Counted from the stretch's first letter, positions 37,147-47,091 are shown. The stretch: 64,000 nt of DNA from Saprospiraceae bacterium (GCA_016787415.1 JAEUUT010000101.1:1-64000), one strand, 5' to 3'. Notes: generated by a model from the letters alone, not told the origin. A program made the numbers and translations.

Positions 37147-38838
37147 ATGTCCACCGAACTTTCCGGCATTCTTGCCGCATTTTTTATCACCCTGGCGATG
37201 GCCTGGCCCTTAGGTCGATACATTGCCCGCATTTACAGCGGCGAACGCACCTGGACCGACCCGGTGCTGGGGCCGCTGGAAAAACTGTTTTTCCGCATCA
37301 GTCGCATTGATGCCAGTCAGGAAATGACCTGGCAGGAACACATGAAAGCCATGCTGACCATCAACCTGGTGTGGCTGCTGGCGACAGTGTTCGTACTGAT
37401 GAACATGGCCTGGCTGCCGCTCAATCCCGACGGCAACCCCTCCATGTCGGCCGATCTGGCATTCAATACCGCTATTTCCTTTGTAGTCAACTGCAATTTG
37501 CAGCATTACAGCGGCGAAAGCGGCCTGAGTTACCTCGGCCAGATATGGCTCATGTTCCTGCATTTCGTCAGCGCAGGCACGGGCATGGCGGCCGCTGCCG
37601 TACTGTTCAATGCCCTGCGCGAGCGGCAGTCGACGACGCTGGGTAATTTTTACGACTATTTCCTGAAATCCTGCACGCGTATCCTGCTGCCTATTTCTGT
37701 GGTCACCACCTTGCTGCTGCTGGCAGAAGGCACGCCCATGACCTTTGAAGGCAAAGACAGCATCGTGACCCTGCAAGGCGATACCGTGCAGGTGAGTCGC
37801 GGCCCCGTGGCCGCATTTGTCGCCATCAAACACGTAGGCACCAATGGCGGCGGCTTTTTCGGCGCCAATTCGACACATCCGCTGGAAAACCCCACCTATT
37901 TTACCTCGCTCGTGGAAATGGTAGCGCAATTCATCGTTCCGCTGGCGATGGTTTTTGCCTTCGGGTTTTACCTCAAACGTCGGCGGCTCGGCGCCATGGT
38001 GCTGGGTGTGATGACCGTCGGGTTTCTATTGTTAGTTATTCCGAATATCGTGTTTGAAATGAATGGCAACCCGACTATCTCCACCATGGGCATCGACCAG
38101 TCCAGCGGCGCCATGGAAGGTAAGGAAGTACGCCTCGGGTCGGGCTTGTCGGCCTACTGGAGCATTCTCACCACGGTCATTTCCACCGGCTCGGTAGGGG
38201 CCATGCACGACAGCACCATGCCTTTGTCGGGCATGAACGAACTGCTGGCCATGATGGTCAACGGCCTGTACGGCGGCTGTGGCGTGGGGCTGCTCAACTT
38301 TTTCATTTACGTCATCATTGCGGTGTTCATCGCCGGACTGATGGTAGGCCGCACCCCCGAATTTCTGGGTAAAAAAGTGGAAGCGCGCGAGGTAAAAATC
38401 GCCATGTTCACCACCCTGCTCAGTCCGCTGCTCATCATGGGCGGCACGGCGCTGGCAGCCTGGACGCTGGTGCAGCACCCCGACCTGCCCTGGCTGAACA
38501 ACCCCGGTTTTCACGGTTTTTCGGAAATGCTGTATGAAATGACCTCCGCCAATGCCAACAACGGCTCGGGTTTCGAGGGACTGGGCGACAACAACCCGTT
38601 CTGGAATATTTCCACGGGGTTTGTGCTGCTGCTGGGACGCTTCATTCCCATCATCGGGCCGATTGCCATCGCGGGCCTGCTGGCCGGTAAAAAATACATT
38701 CCGGAAAGCACCGGCACCCTGAAAGTCGATACGCTCACATTTGGCATTATGATCTTTTCAGTCATCGCCATTCTTACGGCGCTGTCGTATTTCCCGGCGC
38801 TGGCGCTGGGGCCGATCGCGGAGTATTTCTCGATGTGA
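37147..38838 (+). CDS. kdpA: Potassium-transporting ATPase, potassium-binding subunit
   Basis: From the ATG at 37147 (MSTELSGILAAFF) the product has 563 residues and about ten membrane helices. The four selectivity-filter segments of KdpA are visible around NCNLQHYSGE, HVGTNGGGFFGANSTHPLENP, ISTGSVGAMHDS and SANANNGSGFEGL. It conducts potassium into the complex. Codons upstream of this ATG are translated hairpin and are not used. kdpB starts 23 bases downstream. Confidence 0.96.
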   Translation: MSTELSGILAAFFITLAMAWPLGRYIARIYSGERTWTDPVLGPLEKLFFRISRIDASQEMTWQEHMKAMLTINLVWLLATVFVLMNMAWLPLNPDGNPSMSADLAFNTAISFVVNCNLQHYSGESGLSYLGQIWLMFLHFVSAGTGMAAAAVLFNALRERQSTTLGNFYDYFLKSCTRILLPISVVTTLLLLAEGTPMTFEGKDSIVTLQGDTVQVSRGPVAAFVAIKHVGTNGGGFFGANSTHPLENPTYFTSLVEMVAQFIVPLAMVFAFGFYLKRRRLGAMVLGVMTVGFLLLVIPNIVFEMNGNPTISTMGIDQSSGAMEGKEVRLGSGLSAYWSILTTVISTGSVGAMHDSTMPLSGMNELLAMMVNGLYGGCGVGLLNFFIYVIIAVFIAGLMVGRTPEFLGKKVEAREVKIAMFTTLLSPLLIMGGTALAAWTLVQHPDLPWLNNPGFHGFSEMLYEMTSANANNGSGFEGLGDNNPFWNISTGFVLLLGRFIPIIGPIAIAGLLAGKKYIPESTGTLKVDTLTFGIMIFSVIAILTALSYFPALALGPIAEYFSM

Positions 38839-38861
38839 TCCTCTAAAACAAATTCAATTCC

Positions 38862-40904
38862 ATGAAAGATAACGCAAAAAAAGGATTGTTCCAGCCCGAA
38901 CTCATACGGGATGCCCTCTGGCAATCCCTCATAAAACTCGACCCGCGCAGCATGTTTCGCAACCCGGTCATGTTCACCGTGGAAATCGGCACACTGATCA
39001 TGCTGGTGGTCACCATCCTGTCCATCAGCCCCGCTGCCGACCGCGCTGTGATGGGCACGCCGGGCTACAATTTCACGGTATTCGTGCTGCTGCTGCTCAC
39101 TGTACTGTTTGCCAATTTCGCTGAAGCATTTGCAGAAGCGCGCGGCAAGGCGCAAGCCGAAAGCCTGCGCAAAACGCGCAAAGACACCCCCGCCAAAAAA
39201 CTCCTGGCCAATGGTACTGTGAGCGTCATTTCCTCTTCCGCCCTGCAACGCGGCGACCGCTTTGTGTGTGAAGCCGGCGATGTGATTCCCACCGACGGCG
39301 AAATTGTGGAAGGGCTGGCTACCATCGACGAAAGCGCCATCACCGGCGAATCGGCGCCCGTAATTCGGGAGGCTGGCGGCGACAAATCCAGCGTCACCGG
39401 CGGCACCAAGGTGTTGTCCGACCGCATCATCGTGGAAGTGTCGGTACTGCCCGGCGAAAGTTTTCTCGATAAAATGATCGCGCTGGTGGAAGGCGCCAGT
39501 CGCCAGAAAACGCCCAATGAAATTGCGCTGACTATCCTGCTGGCCGGTTTCACCCTGGTGTTCGTGATCGTGTGCGTCACGCTGAAACCTTTTGCCGACT
39601 ATGCGGGCACGTCTATTTCCATCGCGGCGTTTGTGTCGCTGTTCGTGTGCCTCATTCCGACTACCATCGGCGGACTGTTGTCGGCCATCGGCATTGCGGG
39701 CATGGACCGCGCCCTGCGTGCTAATGTGGTTACCAAATCGGGTAAAGCCGTGGAAACGGCTGGCGACCTCGACGTGCTGCTGCTCGATAAAACGGGTACC
39801 ATCACCATCGGCAACCGCAAAGCCACTCATTTTTACCCCGCAGACGGCGTGTCGGAAGCAGATTTTGTGCGTTGGGCTGCCCTTTCCTCCCTGTCGGACG
39901 ACACGCCGGAAGGCAAATCCATCGTCGAACTGGCGGGCCGCGACGTAACGCAGTCACTGAGTATCGACGGCGCTACGCAAATCAAATTCACCGCCGAAAC
40001 CCGCAGCAGCGGTGTCGACCTGCCCGATGGCGCGCGCCTGCGCAAAGGCGCTTTCGATGCCATCAGGCAATTAGTGCTCAAGGCAGGCAATCCGTTTTCC
40101 AGCGCTATTGAAACCCGCGTGGCCGACATCGCCCGCGAAGGCGGCACGCCGCTGGTGGTAGCGCTCAACGAACGCGTGATCGGCGTAATCGAGTTGCAGG
40201 ACATCATCAAACCCGGCATCCGCGAGCGCTTCGAACGCCTGCGCCGCATGGGCGTAAAAACGGTGATGGTAACGGGCGACAACCCGCTTACAGCCCGGTA
40301 CATTGCCAATGTGGCGGGTGTCGACGACTTTATTGCCGAAGCCAAACCGGAAGATAAAATGAACTACATCCGCGCCGAACAGCAGCAGGGCAAACTCGTG
40401 GCCATGATGGGCGACGGCACCAACGACGCGCCGGCACTGGCCCAGGCCGACGTGGGCGTAGCCATGAACAGCGGCACGCAAGCCGCAAAAGAAGCAGGCA
40501 ATATGGTCGACCTCGACAACGACCCGACCAAACTCATCGAAATCGTTGAAATCGGCAAACAACTCCTGATGACGCGCGGCACACTCACCACGTTCAGCAT
40601 TGCCAATGACGTAGCCAAGTATTTTGCCATCGTTCCGGCGCTGTTTATGGCGGGCATTCCTGCCTTGCAGCACCTCAATATCATGCGACTGGCATCGCCC
40701 GAATCGGCGATTCTGTCAGCGGTCATTTTTAATGCCATCATCATTCCCATGCTCATTCCGCTGGCGTTGAAAGGCGTGGCGTACAAGCCCATCGGCGCTT
40801 CGGCCCTCTTGCGCCGCAACCTGTTTGTGTACGGGCTAGGTGGGGTAGCAGTCCCGTTTTTGGGGATAAAATTGATTGATGTGCTGGTCGCGTTCTTTAT
40901 TTAA
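38862..40904 (+). CDS. kdpB: Potassium-transporting ATPase, ATP-binding subunit
   Basis: The 680-residue P-type ATPase has the actuator motif AITGESAPV, phosphorylation site LLDKTGTIT, nucleotide-domain phrase [13 protein letters not shown] and hinge [10 protein letters not shown] and [10 protein letters not shown]. It drives uptake of potassium through KdpA at the cost of ATP. The gene is followed by a long inverted repeat before kdpC, an unusual break in this operon. Confidence 0.97.
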   Translation: MKDNAKKGLFQPELIRDALWQSLIKLDPRSMFRNPVMFTVEIGTLIMLVVTILSISPAADRAVMGTPGYNFTVFVLLLLTVLFANFAEAFAEARGKAQAESLRKTRKDTPAKKLLANGTVSVISSSALQRGDRFVCEAGDVIPTDGEIVEGLATIDESAITGESAPVIREAGGDKSSVTGGTKVLSDRIIVEVSVLPGESFLDKMIALVEGASRQKTPNEIALTILLAGFTLVFVIVCVTLKPFADYAGTSISIAAFVSLFVCLIPTTIGGLLSAIGIAGMDRALRANVVTKSGKAVETAGDLDVLLLDKTGTITIGNRKATHFYPADGVSEADFVRWAALSSLSDDTPEGKSIVELAGRDVTQSLSIDGATQIKFTAETRSSGVDLPDGARLRKGAFDAIRQLVLKAGNPFSSAIETRVADIAREGGTPLVVALNERVIGVIELQDIIKPGIRERFERLRRMGVKTVMVTGDNPLTARYIANVAGVDDFIAEAKPEDKMNYIRAEQQQGKLVAMMGDGTNDAPALAQADVGVAMNSGTQAAKEAGNMVDLDNDPTKLIEIVEIGKQLLMTRGTLTTFSIANDVAKYFAIVPALFMAGIPALQHLNIMRLASPESAILSAVIFNAIIIPMLIPLALKGVAYKPIGASALLRRNLFVYGLGGVAVPFLGIKLIDVLVAFFI

Positions 40905-40905
40905 A

Positions 40906-41072
40906 AATAATGACTATCCGGATATTGTACCCCAGCCAAGCGCAGCGTGTCATCCTGAACGCAGTGAAGGATCCCTGTAATCGGGAGCCGCCAATGGGTA
41001 TAGGGATCCTTCACTGCGTTCAGGATGACACGCTGCTCCTGGCTGGGGTACAATATCCGGATAGTCATTTAA
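40906..41072. repeat. Inverted repeat between kdpB and kdpC (hairpin 21)
   Basis: Arms 40906-40976 and 41003-41072 pair over about 70 bp with few mismatches. They contain the word gtcatcctgaacgcagtgaagg, of a kind often seen dispersed in environmental Bacteroidota, bounded by tgactatccggatattgtac. It fills the whole spacer between two co-transcribed genes. Confidence 0.93.
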
Positions 41073-41084
41073 AAATTATTTATC

Positions 41085-41648
41085 ATGAAACAACATATTC
41101 TCCCAGCCACCCTGCTCACGCTCTGTTGCCTGGTTCTGTTCAATATCATTTACCCGCTTGCCATGTACGGCGTAGGGCTCCTCATCGGCCCCAACAACGG
41201 CAAAGGTGAAATCGTAGCGGCCCGGGGCCGCACTGTCGGCTACGCCCGTCTCGGTCAATCATTTACGGAAGATCGTTACTTTTGGTCGCGCCCATCGGCC
41301 GTCGGCTACAACGCTGTCGGTTCGGCAGGCTCCAACAAAGGCCCTTCCAACCCCGACTACCTGAAAACGGTGCAGGAAAGGATCGATACTTTTATAGCGC
41401 ACAATCCCGGCATTCGGGCCGATCAGGTGCCTTCCGAACTGGTCACAGCGTCGGGCTCGGGCCTCGACCCCGATTTGTCGCCACAGGCAGCACGTGTACA
41501 GGCAGCACGCATTGCACGCGTCCGCCAGATCGACCCGGCCCGTGTAGAGCAACTGATTAAAGCGCACACCAAAGGCCCGCTGCTCGGCTTGTTCGGGCCG
41601 ACCACCGTGAATGTACTCGAACTAAACCTGGCGCTGGATGCCTTGTAA
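41085..41648 (+). CDS. kdpC: Potassium-transporting ATPase, subunit C
   Basis: The 187-residue protein has one N-terminal membrane helix (TLLTLCCLVLFNIIYPLAMYG) and a periplasmic domain with KdpC phrases YFWSRPSAVGYN, SGSNKGPSNPDY-like segment and the terminal NVLELNLALD. It stabilises nucleotide binding and complex assembly. It is preceded by a hairpin rather than a normal short spacer; the porin gene follows after 26 bases. Confidence 0.95.
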   Translation: MKQHILPATLLTLCCLVLFNIIYPLAMYGVGLLIGPNNGKGEIVAARGRTVGYARLGQSFTEDRYFWSRPSAVGYNAVGSAGSNKGPSNPDYLKTVQERIDTFIAHNPGIRADQVPSELVTASGSGLDPDLSPQAARVQAARIARVRQIDPARVEQLIKAHTKGPLLGLFGPTTVNVLELNLALDAL

Positions 41649-41674
41649 CCACCACCACACCAAGCATTTTTATC

Positions 41675-42727
41675 ATGAAAAACTACATCCCCGTGCTGCT
41701 TTGCCTCTTTTTTATGCAGGCAACAGCGCAAACGCCCGATACCGCCCGCCTGCAATGGAGTGCTTATGCGGAGGCCTATTATGCGTACGATTTCAACCAG
41801 CCGGACAACCACAACCGACCCGGATTTTTGTATAACCACAACAGGCACAACGAATTCAATATCAACCTGGCATTTGTAAAAGCCGCCTACAACGCCAAAA
41901 ATGTGCGCGCCAACCTGTCTCTCATGGCCGGCACCTACGCCAACGCCAACCTGGCCGCCGAACCCGGTGTGCTGAAAAATATCTACGAAGCCAATGTGGG
42001 TCTGCGCCTTTCCCCTAAAGTCTGGATCGACGCGGGTATTTTGCCCTCACACATCGGCTTTGAAAGCGCCGTTTCCAAAGACTGCTGGACGCTCACCCGC
42101 GGCATACTGGCGGAAAATTCACCGTATTACGAAAGCGGCGTAAAACTGAGCATTACGCCCAATGACAAGTGGACGCTTTCGGCCCTGGTACTCAATGGCT
42201 GGCAGCGCATCACACGCCCGGATGGCAACAATACGCCCGCTTTCGGAACGCAAGTGATTTACAAACCCAATGATCGTACTACCTTGAATTACAGCACCTT
42301 CGCCGGTTCCGACAAACCCGACGATGCGCGGCTGATGCGCGTTTTTCACAACCTGTATGGCATTTTCCAGGTATCGGAGCGCTTCGGACTGACGGCAGGT
42401 TTCGACATCGGTACCGAACAAAAAGCCAAAGGCAAGCCGGAGGTGAATGTGTGGTACACGCCGGTACTCATCGGCCGACTTTCATTGAAAGAAAAGGTGG
42501 CGCTGGCCGCCCGTTACGAATATTACAGCGATGAAAACGGCGTCATCATCGGGCCTGATTTCCGTACCAGCGGCTACTCGCTGAATGTCGATTATGCGCC
42601 GCGCAGCAATGCCCTGTTTCGGGTAGAAGGCCGATTATTGCAAAGTAAAAACGACATTTTTGTTACGGAAAACGGTTTTTCCAATACCAGTTTTGCCATA
42701 ACTGCCTCGATGGCTGTGTTATTTTAA
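41675..42727 (+). CDS. Outer-membrane beta-barrel protein (OmpL/bbp2-like porin) in the kdp operon
   Basis: A 350-residue protein with a signal peptide (ends near MQATAQ) and a chain of amphipathic strands with alternating residues, closing in VTENGFSNTSFAITASMAVLF with the C-terminal aromatic residue typical of outer-membrane barrels. It resembles the beta-barrel porin family (bbp2) that often accompanies kdp genes in Bacteroidota. A likely role is potassium passage through the outer membrane. It starts 26 bases after kdpC. Confidence 0.85.
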   Translation: MKNYIPVLLCLFFMQATAQTPDTARLQWSAYAEAYYAYDFNQPDNHNRPGFLYNHNRHNEFNINLAFVKAAYNAKNVRANLSLMAGTYANANLAAEPGVLKNIYEANVGLRLSPKVWIDAGILPSHIGFESAVSKDCWTLTRGILAENSPYYESGVKLSITPNDKWTLSALVLNGWQRITRPDGNNTPAFGTQVIYKPNDRTTLNYSTFAGSDKPDDARLMRVFHNLYGIFQVSERFGLTAGFDIGTEQKAKGKPEVNVWYTPVLIGRLSLKEKVALAARYEYYSDENGVIIGPDFRTSGYSLNVDYAPRSNALFRVEGRLLQSKNDIFVTENGFSNTSFAITASMAVLF

Positions 42728-42759
42728 CCACACTACCGGACATTTATAGTTGGGCGTCC

Positions 42760-42792
42760 AGACCTGTAAGGTTTTAAAAACCTTACAGGTCT
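42760..42792. repeat. Perfect 33-bp palindromic hairpin (agacctgtaaggtttt)
   Basis: agacctgtaaggtttt pairs with aaaaccttacaggtct. It lies between the porin and the KdpD-like gene and could end transcription, although the T-run lies inside the stem, not after it. The word is again a tandem-type word as in other elements. Confidence 0.8.
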
Positions 42793-42832
42793 CGTTCCAC
42801 GAAAATGCCCAGGAGTATACTTATAACAGGTC

Positions 42833-43972
42833 ATGGAAATTTTCAACGACCGCGATCGTGATGCTGCTGCCAATGAGTTTCTCGATCTGATTCGCCGCTC
42901 CCGCCGTGGCAAGTTCAAGGTGTACATCGGCATGTCGGCCGGCGTGGGCAAAACCTACCGGATGCTCCAGGAGGCGCACGCGTTGTTGCAAAACAAGGTG
43001 GATGTAAAAGTCGGTTTTGTGGAAACCCACGGCCGCCATGAAACCGAGCAACAACTGGCCGGACTGCCGCAGGTGCCGCGCCGCAAACTGTTTTACAAAG
43101 GCAAGGAACTGGAGGAAATGGATCTGCAGGCCATCCTCAATGTGCATCCGGAAATTGTGATCGTCGACGAACTGGCCCATACCAACATCGAAGGCAGCAA
43201 AAACGAAAAACGCTGGCAGGACGTGCTGGAACTGCTCGAAGCAGGCATTCACGTCATCAGCGCCGTCAATATTCAGCACCTGGAAAGCCTGAACAACGAC
43301 GTGCGCCAGATCACCGGAATCGAGGTGCGAGAGCGCATTCCCGACCGCATCCTGCAACTCGCCGATGAGGTGGTGAACATTGACCTGACAGCCGACGAAC
43401 TCGTGGCGCGGCTCCGCGCTGGCAAGATTTATGCCCCGGAGAAAGTGGAAATTGCCCTGCAAAACTTCTTTCAGCCGGAAAAAATCCTGCAACTACGCGA
43501 ACTGGCGCTGCGCGAGGTGGCGCATCAGGTGGAACGAAAAATCGAGGCGGAAGTGCCCAAAACGGGTCAGTTGCGCACCGAACGTTTCCTGGCCTGTATC
43601 AGCAGCAACGACGACACCGCCAAAGCAGTGATCCGAAAAACGGCCCGCCTGGCATCTTACTACGACGCGCAGTGGATGGTGTTGTATGTGCAAACGCCCG
43701 CCGAAGAACCCGACAAAATCAACCTGGCGCTCCAGCGACACCTGCTCCACAATTTCAAAACAGCCATGGAACTGGGCGCCGAAATCATTCGGGTAAAAAG
43801 CCCGAATATTGCTCAAACAATTTTGCAGGTGACGGCCGAACGCGACATCACCACCGTATGTATTGGCAAGCCGCACCTGAATTTGTGGCGCATCATCATC
43901 AACACCAGCATTTTTAACCAATTGCTGACCGAGTTGTCGGGCAGCAAAGTAGATTTGATTATACTATCTTGA
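42833..43972 (+). CDS. kdpD: KdpD sensor fragment: KdpD N-terminal ATPase domain plus USP domain, no kinase
   Basis: The 379-residue protein has only the cytoplasmic front half of classical KdpD: the P-loop domain with VYIGMSAGVGKTYRML (about 33-48) and the RHETEQQL and VDELAHTNIEGSKNEKRWQDV motifs, followed by a universal-stress-protein-like domain (about 245-379). The membrane, HisKA and ATPase parts are missing. Truncated KdpD proteins occur in cyanobacteria and in this phylum. It probably senses potassium or nucleotides and signals through the separate kinase at 44117. The gap to that kinase is filled by a hairpin. Confidence 0.92.
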   Translation: MEIFNDRDRDAAANEFLDLIRRSRRGKFKVYIGMSAGVGKTYRMLQEAHALLQNKVDVKVGFVETHGRHETEQQLAGLPQVPRRKLFYKGKELEEMDLQAILNVHPEIVIVDELAHTNIEGSKNEKRWQDVLELLEAGIHVISAVNIQHLESLNNDVRQITGIEVRERIPDRILQLADEVVNIDLTADELVARLRAGKIYAPEKVEIALQNFFQPEKILQLRELALREVAHQVERKIEAEVPKTGQLRTERFLACISSNDDTAKAVIRKTARLASYYDAQWMVLYVQTPAEEPDKINLALQRHLLHNFKTAMELGAEIIRVKSPNIAQTILQVTAERDITTVCIGKPHLNLWRIIINTSIFNQLLTELSGSKVDLIILS

Positions 43973-43974
43973 AT

Positions 43975-44111
43975 AGTCCTGAGTCGTAAGTCCTAAGTCC
44001 TGAGTCCGTAGAGTACACATGAATACTCCTGGATTTTTTTATTAACCAAGGCTATGGATAATCAGGTGTACTCTACAGACTCAGGACTCAGGACTTACGA
44101 CTCAGGACTTT
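43975..44111. repeat. Inverted repeat, gtcctga class (hairpin 23), between kdpD-like and kinase genes
   Basis: Arms with gtcctga, gtcgtaa and gtcctaa words and the core gtagagtacac pair with only two or three differing positions. It ends six bases before the ATG of the kinase. A frame running through the right arm ([14 protein letters not shown]) has no stop, as expected for this orientation. Confidence 0.93.
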
Positions 44112-44116
44112 ACACC

Positions 44117-45850
44117 ATGCTACGCATCAAAACCAAACTCTCGCTCGGCCTCGGCTTTCTCTTCGCCGTAATCGTGCTGCTTACTGCGGCAGGCCTGTAT
44201 TCGCTCAACCGCTTGTCGGGCGATGCGCAGGCCGTGTTGCAGGACAATTACCTGAGCCTCGAACTCAGCGAGCGCATGCACCGCTTGCTGGACAACTACG
44301 GCGCCGACCTGGCCGAGGGGACGCCCGCTGGCGCTGCGCGGGAGGCGTTTGTGGCCGAATTTGAAAAAAGCCTGACGCGGCAGGAGCGCAATGTGACCGA
44401 GCCGGGAGAATTGGAAGCGACACAAGACTTGCGCAGCCAGTTCGATTTTCTGAAAAAAGACACCTCGATATTAGTGAGTCGAACCGCTGACATCCGGCAG
44501 GCGCTGCACCGTATCAATGAACTTAACATGAATGCCATGATTCGTAAAAACGAGGCAGCGCGCCACACGGCCGAGCAGGCCAATGTGCTGCTGGGAGTGA
44601 TTGCGGTGCTGTCGTTTCTGATTTCATTTGTATTTATTGTCAATTTTCCGGGATACATCGCCGATCCTATCCGCCAGTTGACGGAAAGCATCCGGCAGAT
44701 TGCGGATCGCAACTACAACGAACGCCTGTTTTTTAAATCGCAGGATGAATTTGGCGAACTCGCCACAGCATTTAACGATATGGCTTCGCGGCTCGACCAT
44801 TACGAGCACAGCAACCTGGCAGAATTGCTGTTTGAGAAAAAACGCATGGAAACCCTGCTCGACAACATGAGCGATGCGGTGCTGGTGCTGGATGAAAAAA
44901 GCCGTGTATTGTTTGCCAATCCGATTGCCTGCCAGTTGTTGTCGGTGAAAAAAAGTGACCTGACAGGCCGGTATGCACCCGATGCCGCCTTGCACAACGA
45001 CCTGTTGCGCAGCCTGTTACAGTCCGACAGCAGCCATACATTCAAGATTTACCACAACGACAAGGAGAGTTTTTTCCAGAAAGAAACCTTTGCCGTGCGC
45101 GTCGAGCGGCCCAATATGTCGGCCGACGCCGGCGTAATGATTCTGCTGAAAAACGTCACTTCTTTCAAGGAACTCGACCAGGCTAAAACCAATTTTATTG
45201 CCACCATTTCGCATGAATTGAAAACGCCTATTTCCGGCATTAAAATGTCGCTCAGCCTGCTGGAAGACAAACGTGTGGGCCCGCTCAATGAAGAACAACA
45301 GAAACTGCTGGCCCATATCCGCAGCGACAGCCAGCGCCTGCTGGGTATCACGACCGAACTGCTCGACCTGGCTCAGGTGGAAACCGGCAATATCCGCCTA
45401 AATATCAGCCCTTCCGACCCTTATGCCCTGCTTCAGTATGCCCTGGAAGCCGTGCAAGTGGAAGCCGATCAAAAACACCTGCAACTGGACACCCAACTGG
45501 AAGCATCGCTCCCGCAGGTGCGCACCGACCCGGATAAAATCACCTGGGTCATCATCAACCTGCTCACCAACGCCATTCATTATTCGCCGGAAAAAAACCG
45601 CATCCTCATCGAAATGCGCAAGGAAAATGACCGCTTGCTGGTTTCTGTACGCGATTTCGGCAAAGGCATAGAAGAGCGCTTTCGCAGCCGCGTGTTCGAC
45701 CGGTATTTTCAGGTGCCTGGCAGCCCACAATCCGGCACCGGACTCGGACTGGCTATCTGCAAGGAATTTGTGGAAGCGCAAGGGGGCCACGTCGGGCTGG
45801 ATAGCGAAGTGGGGAAAGGAAGTAGGTTTTATTTTGAGATACCCTTCTAG
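44117..45850 (+). CDS. Sensor histidine kinase with HAMP and PAS domains, kdp-linked
   Basis: From the ATG at 44117 (577 residues): membrane helix 1 (about 8-28), an extracytoplasmic sensor of about 125 residues, membrane helix 2 (about 156-180), HAMP (181-235), PAS (240-350), HisKA with phospho-acceptor H366 (ATISHELKTPISG), and HATPase_c (VIINLLTNAIHYSP, DFGKGI, GTGLGLAICKEF). It is probably the kinase partner of the NtrC-type regulator at 35144 and works with the KdpD fragment, so the classical KdpD appears split over two genes. Codons before this ATG are translated hairpin repeat. Its TAG stop belongs to the next element. Confidence 0.93.
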   Translation: MLRIKTKLSLGLGFLFAVIVLLTAAGLYSLNRLSGDAQAVLQDNYLSLELSERMHRLLDNYGADLAEGTPAGAAREAFVAEFEKSLTRQERNVTEPGELEATQDLRSQFDFLKKDTSILVSRTADIRQALHRINELNMNAMIRKNEAARHTAEQANVLLGVIAVLSFLISFVFIVNFPGYIADPIRQLTESIRQIADRNYNERLFFKSQDEFGELATAFNDMASRLDHYEHSNLAELLFEKKRMETLLDNMSDAVLVLDEKSRVLFANPIACQLLSVKKSDLTGRYAPDAALHNDLLRSLLQSDSSHTFKIYHNDKESFFQKETFAVRVERPNMSADAGVMILLKNVTSFKELDQAKTNFIATISHELKTPISGIKMSLSLLEDKRVGPLNEEQQKLLAHIRSDSQRLLGITTELLDLAQVETGNIRLNISPSDPYALLQYALEAVQVEADQKHLQLDTQLEASLPQVRTDPDKITWVIINLLTNAIHYSPEKNRILIEMRKENDRLLVSVRDFGKGIEERFRSRVFDRYFQVPGSPQSGTGLGLAICKEFVEAQGGHVGLDSEVGKGSRFYFEIPF

Positions 45851-45991
45851 AGAGGGTTGAATCAGGATTTAGGGGATTAACAGGATTAGAAGGATTCCCG
45901 ACTTGACATCAGCAATTTGACAAATTTTAATAATTGTCGTTGTCAAGTCGGGAATCCTTCTAATCCTGTTAATCCCCTAAATCCTGTTCTA
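45847..45991. repeat. Inverted repeat, gaatcaggatt class (hairpin 24)
   Basis: Arms 45861-45909 and 45939-45985 pair perfectly over about 46 bp (gaatcaggatt, ggggatt, aggattagaaggatt, cccgacttgaca). Both ends carry CTAG, which gives a TAG stop to the rightward kinase and to the leftward YeeE gene. Confidence 0.94.
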
Positions 45992-46480
45992 GTGAGGTAA
46001 TCTTTCCCGCACCGCTCCATACACCCACGTTCCTGCCAGGGCGCCAGCAATTACGATCAGAATAGGCAGCACGCCTGTACCCAGGATGGCGAACAGTGGC
46101 CCTGGGCAGGCGCCCGTCATCGCCCAGCCGAAACCGAACATCAGTCCGCCGATCACCTGCCCGCGGTTGAGTTTTTTGGTGTGGAACTGAATGGGTTCGC
46201 CATGCATGGTTTTGGCCTGGAATTTTTTGATAAGCCACACGGACAAGGCGCCGATAACAACGCCTGTAGAGATTACGCCGTACATGTGAAACGACTGAAA
46301 ACGAAACATTTCCTGCATGCGAAACCAGGAAATGATCTCGGTTTTGACAAAAGCAATACCGAAAATGACACCTACAGCGGCGTATTTAAAATTGTGGTAC
46401 CAGGGGAGTTGTTCCTGCGATTCATTGATGCACATGGCATCGAGAGAACGTACTTCGAAATCTGATTCGGGAGGGAGCAT
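45989..46480 (-). CDS. YeeE/YedE-family sulfur transporter subunit (DUF6691-like, PmpB type)
   Basis: The 163-residue membrane protein has four hydrophobic segments and the conserved cysteine motif MTGACPGP typical of half-size YeeE/YedE transporters. I start at ATG 46480 (MLPPESDF); the earlier open frame is repeat plus the end of the neighbour. It probably forms a two-part transporter with the gene at 46528 and moves thiosulfate or another sulfur species. A rhodanese gene upstream on the same strand supports a sulfur role. Confidence 0.88.
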   Translation of the reverse strand: MLPPESDFEVRSLDAMCINESQEQLPWYHNFKYAAVGVIFGIAFVKTEIISWFRMQEMFRFQSFHMYGVISTGVVIGALSVWLIKKFQAKTMHGEPIQFHTKKLNRGQVIGGLMFGFGWAMTGACPGPLFAILGTGVLPILIVIAGALAGTWVYGAVRERLPH

Positions 46481-46483
46481 GGC

Positions 46484-46521
46484 AGAGGTGAGAGGTGAGA
46501 GGCGAGAGGCGAGAGGTGAGA
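46484..46521. repeat. Single-arm gaggtga repeat
   Basis: Five gaggtga/ggcgaga words lie between the two YeeE-type genes, in the orientation with stops. They have no local partner arm. Confidence 0.82.
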
Positions 46522-46527
46522 AAGGGG

Positions 46528-47091
46528 TCACAGGTGCATGATGTAGGGCAGGATAAAATTGGCCATTAGGATACCACCTGCCATAAAACATATAGTGGCC
46601 ACGAGGGAAGGCCATTGCAGGGTGGAGAGCCCCATAATGGAATGGCCGCTGGTGCAGCCACCCGCGTAGCGGGTGCCGAAGCCTACAAGAAAACCGCCCA
46701 CTACGAGCAGCACGAAGCCGCGAAGGGTGAACAGGCTGTCCCAGGAAAAAATTTCAGGAGGCAACTGGCTGTCATAATGGGTGATGCCGTATGTCTGGAG
46801 TTCGGCGGCCAGTTCGGGTGCGACGCGCACCGGATTGGGGTCGGCCAGTAAGGTGGCTGCAATGGCGGCGCCCAGCATGATGCCGCCCGCAAAAAAGAGG
46901 TTCCAGGACTCTTTTCGCCAGTCGTATTTAAAAAAACGAATATTGGCAGGAAATACCGCAGCGCAGATATGCCGCAGGTTGCCAGAAATGCCAAAATGCC
47001 GGTTGCCAAGTAGCAACAGGGCCGGCACGGTGAGTCCGATGATGATGCCGCCCGCCCACCAAGGCCAGGGCTGGCTAAGTGTCTGTATCAT
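46528..47091 (-). CDS. YeeE/YedE-family sulfur transporter subunit (PmpA type)
   Basis: The 187-residue protein has four to five membrane segments and the signature [13 protein letters not shown], the cysteine being the one that relays thiosulfate in characterised YeeE. It lies 47 bases upstream of the second half-transporter. I start at ATG 47091 ([12 protein letters not shown]); ATG 47127 would add a region that looks like spacer. The operon order is rhodanese, this gene, second half. Confidence 0.9.
   Translation of the reverse strand: MIQTLSQPWPWWAGGIIIGLTVPALLLLGNRHFGISGNLRHICAAVFPANIRFFKYDWRKESWNLFFAGGIMLGAAIAATLLADPNPVRVAPELAAELQTYGITHYDSQLPPEIFSWDSLFTLRGFVLLVVGGFLVGFGTRYAGGCTSGHSIMGLSTLQWPSLVATICFMAGGILMANFILPYIMHL

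Noticed and set aside
38511..39830. Open frame of 439 codons antisense to kdpA and kdpB
   Set aside because: Both sense genes are complete and conserved; the antisense product is rich in His, Gln and Arg as expected for a shadow frame.
44054..44116. N-terminal extension of the kdp-linked kinase
   Set aside because: The [14 protein letters not shown] stretch is translated gtcctga arm; the membrane helix directly follows the ATG at 44117.
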